Source: Citrobacter sp. On2M (GTDB taxonomy: Bacteria; Pseudomonadota; Gammaproteobacteria; Enterobacterales; Enterobacteriaceae). Taken from it: a stretch of 64,000 nt of DNA. The notes below the pieces were generated by a model, which worked only from the letters and a program-made list of their open reading frames with translations, searched no databases and had not been told where the DNA came from. A program made the translations under genes and the position numbers. Location: contig NZ_WPCV01000002.1 of the NCBI RefSeq assembly GCF_018035235.1, forward strand, positions 558,001 to 622,000, read 5' to 3'. How positions within the stretch are numbered: position 1 is the stretch's first letter; every line of letters starts with the position of its first letter. Positions 56,550 through 64,000 of this stretch are shown piece by piece.

Positions 56550-57257
56550 TTAGCGGGCTTCCAGCGCAAAGACCTCAAATCCTGCCGGCGTGACACGCCA
56601 GCGGACGTTAAAGTCCAGCAGCCAGACGGCATAGGTTTTGCCTTCTTCCTCATTTTTACGGTAGGCAGGACGCGGATCCTGCGCCAGCACTTCGGCAATA
56701 AACTGACGAAGATGCGGATAACGCTTTTCGAGCGTTGGTAGTTGCTCAGCAAGTTCGTCACTGAACGTCACGTCTACGCTGGCCTGGGGGGCATTCTGTG
56801 CATAGCTGGCGCGCGCGTCGGGCAGCGACTCGGCAAACGGCAGATACGGTTTAATATCAATGACCGGCGTGCCATCAACAAGATCCAGTCCACCGAGCTC
56901 AAGGATTACATGCTCTTTATGACAGCGAATACCCCGCAGCTCAACTAACGACATGCCAACAGGGTTAGGACGAAACGTTGAACGCGTGGCAAAGACCCCC
57001 ATTCTGGCGTTGCCGCCCAGGCGAGGAGGGCGCACGGTTGGACGCCATCCACCCTCCATTGTCTGGTGAAAAACAAAAATCACCCACAAATGACTGAAGG
57101 CTTCCAGGCCGCGAACGGCATCGGCCTGGTTATAGGGTGCGAGCAAATGCAGTTCGCCGCTGGCACTTTTCACCAAACCTGGCTGACGTGGAACAGCGAA
57201 CTTTTCTTTATAAGGTGAGCGGATAACGCCTATTTGCTCGAACTGAAAATGGCTCAT
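56550..57257 (-). CDS. trmO: tRNA (N6-threonylcarbamoyladenosine37-N6)-methyltransferase TrmO
   Basis: SAM-dependent methylase that makes m6t6A37 in tRNA-Thr(GGU); also tsaA/yaeB. 235 aa from the ATG at 57257 (MSHFQFEQIGVIRSPYKEKFAVPRQPG). UPF0066/TsaA domain: FSHLWVIFVFHQTMEGGWRPTVRPPRLGG, GVFATRSTFRPNPVGMSLVEL and DGTPVIDIKPYLPFAES. The start overlaps the rcsF stop by 4 bases. Confidence 0.95.
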   Translation of the reverse strand: MSHFQFEQIGVIRSPYKEKFAVPRQPGLVKSASGELHLLAPYNQADAVRGLEAFSHLWVIFVFHQTMEGGWRPTVRPPRLGGNARMGVFATRSTFRPNPVGMSLVELRGIRCHKEHVILELGGLDLVDGTPVIDIKPYLPFAESLPDARASYAQNAPQASVDVTFSDELAEQLPTLEKRYPHLRQFIAEVLAQDPRPAYRKNEEEGKTYAVWLLDFNVRWRVTPAGFEVFALEAR

Positions 57258-57658
57258 TTCGCCGTAATGTTCAGTGCAGAACCGATACAAACCGCTTGGC
57301 GATAGCAACCCGGCGTTCCGCTGGTTACTTCGCAACTGTGCAGCAATACCGCATTTGCTTTCATTTTAGATGCGTTAATCTGCATGCGTTTGCGTGCGGT
57401 TGGAATGCTTGGAGGGGAATCCTGGTTGGATGCCTGGCAGGATTCGCCGCTGACTTCGCCGAGATCGCGGAACGGTTTGCCCACTAAATCTTCAGCGTTA
57501 GTAATGATTCTTACCGGCGTCGCGCGCGGTGCTTTTGGTTTTTCCGGCTCCGCTTTAGGTGGGGTAGCGGTGCTTTGAACGGGTTCAACAGGGGATCTGC
57601 TTAACATAGAACAGCCGCTCAGCATGAGTGCTACTAAACAGATCGGTAAAGCACGCAT
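57254..57658 (-). CDS. rcsF: Outer-membrane lipoprotein RcsF
   Basis: Stress sensor of the Rcs phosphorelay; senses damage to LPS and peptidoglycan and contacts BamA. 134 aa. Lipobox LSGC with lipid cysteine at residue 16, then a proline-rich linker (PKAEPEKPKAPRATPV) and the folded domain with four cysteines (ESCQAS, HSCEVTSGTPGCYRQAVC) that form two disulfides. Upstream of trmO on the same strand. BamA in this window is its known partner. Confidence 0.97.
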   Translation of the reverse strand: MRALPICLVALMLSGCSMLSRSPVEPVQSTATPPKAEPEKPKAPRATPVRIITNAEDLVGKPFRDLGEVSGESCQASNQDSPPSIPTARKRMQINASKMKANAVLLHSCEVTSGTPGCYRQAVCIGSALNITAK

Positions 57659-57721
57659 AATATTTCCTCAATGAATGATCTAAACGTCAGATATTGAATC
57701 AGGTGCTTGCATAAATGACAA

Positions 57722-57739
57722 GACGGGCAAGCGCCCGTC
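57722..57739 (-). terminator. Terminator of metNIQ
   Basis: Minus strand GACGGGC GCTT GCCCGTC then TTGTCATTT: 7-bp GC stem with loose T-run just after metQ. Confidence 0.8.
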
Positions 57740-57774
57740 CTGATGATATTACAGATTCTGGAAACAGCCTAAAT

Positions 57775-58590
57775 TTACCAGCCCTTAACAGCACCGCCGT
57801 TGAAGACTTTATTTGCTGCTTCGTATACTTCGTCAGACTGGTATGCCTGAACGAATTTCTTCACGTTTTCAGCATCTTTGTTGTCTTCGCGCGTCACGAT
57901 CAGGTTTACGTACGGGGAATCTTTATCTTCAACAAAAATACCGTCTTTTGCCGGCGTCAGGCCGATCTGGCTGGCGTAGGTGGTGTTGATGACCGCCAGT
58001 GCGATTTGTGCATCGTCCAGGGAACGTGGCAGTTGCGGCGCTTCCAGCTCAACCAGCTTCAGGTTTTTTGGGTTTTCAATCACGTCCAGCGCGGTCGGCA
58101 GCAGGCCAACACCGTCTTTCAGTTTGATTAAGCCCACTTTTTGCAACAGCAGCAGGGAGCGGCCAAGGTTAGTCGGATCGTTTGGAATCGCCACCTGTGA
58201 ACCATCCTGCAGTTCATCCAGTGATTTGATTTTTTTGGAGTAGCCTGCAATCGGGTAAACAAAAGTATTACCTGCGGCAACCAGTTTGTAACCGCGATCT
58301 TTGATCTGCTGATCCAGGTACGGTTTATGCTGGAAGGCGTTGGCATCGATATCGCCTTTGCTCAAGGCTTCGTTAGGCAGGACGTAATCGTTAAACGTGA
58401 CCAGTTCAACGTCCAGGCCGTATTTTTCTTTTGCCACTTTCTGTGCGACTTCGGCAACCTGCTGCTCTGCGCCAACAATAACACCCACTTTGATGTGGTT
58501 AGGATCTTTTTCATCCTGACCGCAACCCACAAGTGCCAGAGAACCGATCAGGGCTCCAACTGCCGCAAAGGTTTTGAATTTGAACGCCAT
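57775..58590 (-). CDS. metQ: D-methionine-binding lipoprotein MetQ
   Basis: Captures L- or D-methionine for MetNI. 271 aa. Lipobox LVGC with lipid cysteine at residue 23. NlpA/MetQ family blocks: VGVIVGAEQQVAEVAQKVAKEKYGLDVELVTFNDYV, KGDIDANAFQHKPYLD and IPNDPTNLGRSLLLLQKVGLI. Third gene of metN-metI-metQ, 44 bases after metI. Confidence 0.97.
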   Translation of the reverse strand: MAFKFKTFAAVGALIGSLALVGCGQDEKDPNHIKVGVIVGAEQQVAEVAQKVAKEKYGLDVELVTFNDYVLPNEALSKGDIDANAFQHKPYLDQQIKDRGYKLVAAGNTFVYPIAGYSKKIKSLDELQDGSQVAIPNDPTNLGRSLLLLQKVGLIKLKDGVGLLPTALDVIENPKNLKLVELEAPQLPRSLDDAQIALAVINTTYASQIGLTPAKDGIFVEDKDSPYVNLIVTREDNKDAENVKKFVQAYQSDEVYEAANKVFNGGAVKGW

Positions 58591-58634
58591 GCTTATTTCC
58601 TTTTCTTAATGAGTTTTTTGTGTTGTGTGCAACG

Positions 58635-59288
58635 TTATTTGTGCGTGACAGCCCGGACGATGCGATCACCGGATAACTGAATTAAATAAACCAGAACGAC
58701 GAGCAATACCAGCACTGTATTCATTACGGTAGCGTTGTAGCCAATGTAACCGTACTGATAGCCAATCTGCCCAAGACCACCGGCACCAACGGCGCCCCCC
58801 ATCGCGGAGTAACCAACCAGCGTGATGAGGGTTATGGTGGCCGCATTGACCAGTCCAGGCAGCGCTTCTGGCAGTAAAACCTTACGTACAATCTGCAGCG
58901 GCGTGGCGCCCATCGCACGGGAGGCCTCAATCAGCCCGGTTGGAATTTCGAGCAGGGCGTTTTCCACCATACGGGCGATAAACGGCGCGGCGCCGACGGT
59001 CAGTGGGACGATAGCGGCCTGCAGTCCGATGGATGTGCCAACAATCATGCGGGTGAATGGAATCATCCATACCAGCAAGATAATGAACGGGATGGAACGG
59101 AAAATATTAACCAGCGCAGAGAGTGTACGGTAGAGCTTCGCGTTCTCAATGATTTGCCCCGGGCGCGTGACGTACAGCAACACGCCAACCGGCAAGCCAA
59201 TCACAAAACCAAAAAAACCGGACACAAAGGTCATTGCCAGCGTTTCCCATACGCCGCGAACCAGCAGCCACATCATCGGCTCAGACAT
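58635..59288 (-). CDS. metI: Methionine ABC transporter permease MetI
   Basis: Inner-membrane permease with about five helices. 217 aa. The EAA-like coupling motif is present: [27 protein letters not shown], preceded by [26 protein letters not shown]-type first helix. Overlaps the metN end by 8 bases. Confidence 0.96.
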   Translation of the reverse strand: MSEPMMWLLVRGVWETLAMTFVSGFFGFVIGLPVGVLLYVTRPGQIIENAKLYRTLSALVNIFRSIPFIILLVWMIPFTRMIVGTSIGLQAAIVPLTVGAAPFIARMVENALLEIPTGLIEASRAMGATPLQIVRKVLLPEALPGLVNAATITLITLVGYSAMGGAVGAGGLGQIGYQYGYIGYNATVMNTVLVLLVVLVYLIQLSGDRIVRAVTHK

Positions 59289-60312
59289 AACCCAGTACCT
59301 CTACTTTTACATGGTGTTCCTGCAACCAGTTAATGGCTGCTTGTGTATCTTCCTGTGTACCGTGCATTTCAGTCAGCATGATGCCGAACTTCACACCGCC
59401 GGCGTAATCCATCTGCGCGCTAATAATGTTGTTATTCACATTAAAGCGGCGGGCCGTCTCAGAGAGCAATGGCGCATCAACGGAATGACCGGTGAATTCC
59501 ATGCGTAGCATTGGCACGCTGTCTGCTTCTGGCTCGGCTTTTAACCGTTCCAGATAATCTTCCGGGATATCAAGGTGCAGCGTGGACTGAATAAATTTCT
59601 GTGCCAGCGGCGTTTTCGGGTGTGAGAACACTTCGCTGACGGTGTCTTGTTCAATCAGTTCACCATTACTGATGACCGCCACGCAGTCACAAATGCGTTT
59701 TACAACGTCCATCTCATGGGTAATCAGCAGAATGGTGAGTCCCAGACGACGGTTAATGTCTTTCAATAATTCCAGAATCGATCGGGTTGTTGCCGGATCG
59801 AGTGCGCTGGTTGCTTCATCACACAGCAGCACTTTGGGATTGCTTGCCAGCGCACGGGCGATCGCCACACGCTGTTTTTGTCCACCGGAAAGGTTGGCCG
59901 GGTAGCTGTCGTGCTTGTCGCCAAGACCGACTAAGTCCAGCAGCTCTGTTACACGGCGTTTAATTTCTTCTTTTGGTGTGTTATCCAGTTCCAGCGGTAG
60001 CGCGACGTTGCCAAACACGGTGCGGGAAGAGAGCAGGTTAAAGTGTTGGAAAATCATGCCGATTTGACGGCGAGCTTTGGTCAGCTCTGACTCAGAAAGC
60101 GTCGTGAGCTCCTGACCGCCGACCTGGACGCTGCCTTCGGTTGGGCGTTCAAGTAAGTTAACGCAGCGGATGAGCGTACTTTTACCTGCACCGGAGGCGC
60201 CAATGACGCCATAAATCTGCCCGGCAGGAACGTGCAGGCTGACATTATTAAGCGCCTGAATGGTGCGAGTCCCCTGCTGGAACACTTTGGTGATATTCGA
60301 AAGTTTTATCAT
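59281..60312 (-). CDS. metN: Methionine ABC transporter ATP-binding protein MetN
   Basis: ATPase of the methionine importer. 343 aa. Walker [10 protein letters not shown] (about residues 38-46), ABC signature [16 protein letters not shown], Walker [14 protein letters not shown] and the C-terminal methionine-sensing NIL domain (about 265-343) that shuts the transporter when methionine is high. First gene of the operon, with MetJ boxes upstream. Confidence 0.97.
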   Translation of the reverse strand: MIKLSNITKVFQQGTRTIQALNNVSLHVPAGQIYGVIGASGAGKSTLIRCVNLLERPTEGSVQVGGQELTTLSESELTKARRQIGMIFQHFNLLSSRTVFGNVALPLELDNTPKEEIKRRVTELLDLVGLGDKHDSYPANLSGGQKQRVAIARALASNPKVLLCDEATSALDPATTRSILELLKDINRRLGLTILLITHEMDVVKRICDCVAVISNGELIEQDTVSEVFSHPKTPLAQKFIQSTLHLDIPEDYLERLKAEPEADSVPMLRMEFTGHSVDAPLLSETARRFNVNNNIISAQMDYAGGVKFGIMLTEMHGTQEDTQAAINWLQEHHVKVEVLGYV

Positions 60313-60395
60313 TAGTTATTTATTATCGTAATTAAGTTAGTCGTGGCATTTTCGTCTGTCAGGGACGGTCGAAGCCGTCAACAAGATGGATGTTA

Positions 60396-60427
60396 AGGCA
60401 TCCAGACGTCTAAATCAATCTGGCTTT
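60396..60427 (-). promoter_or_regulatory. MetJ-box operator of metNIQ
   Basis: A perfect met box AGACGTCT at 60404-60411, with less perfect neighbours (GCATCC before and AAATCAATCTGG after) in the usual 8-base phasing. MetJ with S-adenosylmethionine represses this operon in E. coli. Confidence 0.8.
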
Positions 60428-60501
60428 GCACGATGAGCACTTTCTTGCCCGCCGAAACATGCGATACTAGGGCCACATGCCTTATTCAGGAGCTATAAAA
60501 G

Positions 60502-61068
60502 GTGGCAAAATCTGTACCCGCAATTTTTCTCGACCGTGATGGCACCATTAATGTGGACCACGGTTACGTATATGAGATTGACGAGTTCGAGTTTATCGAC
60601 GGCGTTATTGATGCCATGCGTGAACTTAAAAATATGGGTTACGCGCTGATTGTCGTGACGAACCAGTCTGGTATCGCTCGCGGTAAATTTACTGAGGCAC
60701 AGTTTGAAACGTTGACCGAATGGATGGACTGGTCGCTGGCCGATCGCGACGTTGATCTGGACGGCATCTACTATTGTCCGCATCACCCGCAGGGTACTGT
60801 AGAAGAGTATCGTCAGGTTTGCGACTGCCGTAAACCGCATCCTGGAATGTTGATCTCCGCCCGAGACTTCCTGCACATCGATATGGCCGCTTCTTATATG
60901 GTGGGCGACAAAATAGAAGATATGCAGGCGGCGGCAGCTGCGAATGTTGGCACGAAGGTTCTGGTGCGCACGGGGAAACCTGTTACGCCGGAAGCAGAAA
61001 ATGCGGCGGATTTGGTCATAAATAGTCTGGCAGACCTGCCAATGGCGATAAAAAAGCAGCAAAAGTAA
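60502..61068 (+). CDS. gmhB: D-glycero-beta-D-manno-heptose-1,7-bisphosphate 7-phosphatase
   Basis: HAD-family phosphatase of the ADP-heptose route for the LPS inner core. 188 aa (E. coli 191), GTG start at 60502 ([29 protein letters not shown]). The HAD nucleophile DRDGT (Asp11), [15 protein letters not shown] and the zinc-binding cysteines CPHHP...[10 protein letters not shown] are seen. The last gene before the rRNA operon. Confidence 0.97.
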   Translation: MAKSVPAIFLDRDGTINVDHGYVYEIDEFEFIDGVIDAMRELKNMGYALIVVTNQSGIARGKFTEAQFETLTEWMDWSLADRDVDLDGIYYCPHHPQGTVEEYRQVCDCRKPHPGMLISARDFLHIDMAASYMVGDKIEDMQAAAAANVGTKVLVRTGKPVTPEAENAADLVINSLADLPMAIKKQQK

Positions 61069-61117
61069 GCGTAATGGATAAAAGGTGAGCGGTTGAAACA
61101 AAAAAGCATTTTTCCGC

Positions 61118-61145
61118 TTGTCTTCCTGATTCGACTCCCTATAAT
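61118..61145 (+). promoter_or_regulatory. rRNA operon promoter P1
   Basis: -35 TTGTCT (61118-61123), 16-base spacer, -10 TATAAT (61140-61145), then GC-rich discriminator GCGCCTCC. This is the typical rrn P1. The AT-rich stretch just upstream (AAACAAAAAAGCATTTTTCC) fits an UP element. Confidence 0.93.
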
Positions 61146-61226
61146 GCGCCTCCATCGACACGGCGGATGTGAATCACTTCACACAAACAGCCGGTCCGGT
61201 TGAAGAGAAAAACCTGAAAATGAGGG

Positions 61227-61254
61227 TTGACTCTGAATGAGGAAAACGTAATAT
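61227..61254 (+). promoter_or_regulatory. rRNA operon promoter P2
   Basis: -35 TTGACT (61227-61232), 16-base spacer, -10 TAATAT (61249-61254), about 110 bases after P1 as in E. coli rrn operons. Confidence 0.88.
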
Positions 61255-61272
61255 ACGGGACCTCGCGACAGA

Positions 61273-61309
61273 GCGCTAAAGCGCGTCGCAACTGCTCTTT
61301 AACAATTTA
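61273..61309 (+). promoter_or_regulatory. rRNA antitermination site (boxB and boxA)
   Basis: boxB-like hairpin GCGCTAAAGCGC (61273-61284) and boxA TGCTCTTTAACAATTTA (61293-61309), where the Nus factors and SuhB load for antitermination. A second boxA copy (GCTCTTTAAAAA, 63369-63380) lies before the 23S gene. Confidence 0.92.
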
Positions 61310-61434
61310 TCAGACAATCTGTGTGGGCACTCGAAGATACGGATTCTTAACGTCGCAAGACGAAAAATGAATACCAAGTCTCTGAGTGAACATACGTAAT
61401 TCATTACGAAGTTTAATTCACGAGCATCAAACTT

Positions 61435-62976
<1,542 letters not shown>

Positions 62977-63047
62977 CCTTAAAGAAACGTTCTTTGTAGT
63001 GCTCACACAGATTGTCTGATGAAAATTAGCAGTAAGAAAATCTCTGC

Positions 63048-63124
<77 letters not shown>

Positions 63125-63229
63125 AATTCTTTCTGATACCGCGTTGTGAAACGACTCGCATACTTCAGTATGCTTCGCCGCTCCACGCCTTGTCTCAGCA
63201 AGAATTAAGGTGAATGAGATAACTACGAT

Positions 63230-63305
63230 GGGGCTATAGCTCAGCTGGGAGAGCGCCTGCTTTGCACGCAGGAGGTCTGCGGTTCGATCCCGCATAGCTC
63301 CACCA
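63230..63305 (+). tRNA. alaV: tRNA-Ala (anticodon TGC)
   Basis: 76 bases, GGGGCTATAGCTCAGCTGGG to AGCTCCACCA; anticodon loop TTTGCAC contains TGC. Second spacer tRNA; the Ile-Ala pair matches rrnH of E. coli. Symbol by position. Confidence 0.98.
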
Positions 63306-63511
63306 TCTTTACTGCAACAAACCAAGAAAACTTCAGAGTGTACCTGAAAAGGTTCACTGCGAAGTTTTGCTCTTTAAAAATCTGGATCAAGCTGAAAATT
63401 GAAACGACACACTGTTTCATTTCTCCGTAATAAGAAATGAAAAAAGGTGTGTTCGAGTCTCTCAAATTTTCGCAACACGATGGTGTTTTACGAAACATCT
63501 TCGGGTTGTGA

Positions 63512-64000
63512 GGTTAAGCGACTAAGCGTACACGGTGGATGCCCTGGCAGTCAGAGGCGATGAAGGACGTGCTAATCTGCGATAAGCGTCGGTAAGGTGA
63601 TATGAACCGTTATAACCGGCGATTTCCGAATGGGGAAACCCAGTGTGTTTCGACACACTATCATTACGTGAATACATAGCGTAATGAAGCGAACCGGGGG
63701 AACTGAAACATCTAAGTACCCCGAGGAAAAGAAATCAACCGAGATTCCCCCAGTAGCGGCGAGCGAACGGGGAGCAGCCCAGAGTCTGAATCAGCTTGTG
63801 TGTTAGTGGAACGGTCTGGAAAGTCCGACGGTACAGGGTGATAGTCCCGTACACCAAAATGCACAGGTTGTGAACTCGAAGAGTAGGGCGGGACACGTGG
63901 TATCCTGTCTGAATATGGGGGGACCATCCTCCAAGGCTAAATACTCCTGACTGACCGATAGTGAACCAGTACCGTGAGGGAAAGGCGAAAAGAACCCCGG
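63512..64000 (+). rRNA. rrlH: 23S ribosomal RNA, 5' part (continues past window)
   Basis: Starts GGTTAAGCGACTAAGCGTAC, the conserved 23S 5' end, and runs off the window edge. The first 489 bases contain no intervening sequence. Confidence 0.98.

Noticed and set aside
63125-63229. Palindrome TTGTGAAACGACTCGCATAC... between the two tRNAs as a possible ERIC copy
   Set aside because: It resembles an ERIC arm by eye, but is the usual conserved spacer between tRNA-Ile and tRNA-Ala in rRNA operons and lacks the ERIC core.

Overview
This window is a chromosomal stretch of an enteric gammaproteobacterium. Gene content and order follow the Escherichia coli K-12 block mrcB-fhuACDB-hemL-clcA-erpA-...-rpsB-tsf-pyrH-...-bamA-lpx-dnaE-accA-...-metNIQ-gmhB-rrnH almost gene for gene, and most proteins have the same length as the E. 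coli proteins I remember. The 16S rRNA is not E. coli or Salmonella: its V1 loop (around 61504-61530) and the helix near 62672-62732 look like Citrobacter, so a Citrobacter-type organism is my best guess (moderate confidence, from memory, no database search).

Layout: (1) 1-565, the 3' end of mrcB. (2) 566-6060, an AT-rich leader and a four-gene chaperone-usher fimbrial operon (subunit, chaperone, usher, tip adhesin), the only clearly accessory block. (3) 6180-12202, the ferrichrome uptake operon fhuACDB behind a likely Fur site. (4) 12239-22671, hemL, clcA, erpA, yadS, btuF, mtn, dgt, degP, cdaR, yaeH. (5) 22781-27342, dapD, glnD and map on the minus strand, with REP and ERIC repeats around map. 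(6) 27600-32507, rpsB-tsf-pyrH-frr-dxr. (7) 32695-47348, the envelope biogenesis and replication cluster uppS-cdsA-rseP-bamA-skp-lpxD-fabZ-lpxA-lpxB-rnhB-dnaE-accA. (8) 47448-53793, ldcC, yaeR, tilS, rof/yaeP, yaeQ, arfB, nlpE. (9) 53841-60312, minus-strand yaeF, proS, trmO, rcsF and the methionine ABC transporter metNIQ behind MetJ boxes. (10) 60502-64000, gmhB and the start of an rRNA operon with tRNA-Ile(GAU) and tRNA-Ala(TGC).

The genes are tied together by envelope biology. BamA, Skp and DegP fold or guard outer-membrane proteins such as FhuA and the fimbrial usher. RseP releases sigma-E, which drives degP through a visible sigma-E promoter. NlpE and RcsF are the lipoprotein sensors of the Cpx and Rcs envelope stress systems. 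LpxD, FabZ, LpxA and LpxB make lipid A, and GmhB makes the heptose for the LPS core.

I found no phage, insertion sequence, CRISPR array, toxin-antitoxin or defence system. The best candidates for something not well described are the fimbrial operon and its adhesin, the three ERIC elements around map and rpsB, and the divergent surface loops of FhuA and BamA. I do not see a clear novel system beyond these.
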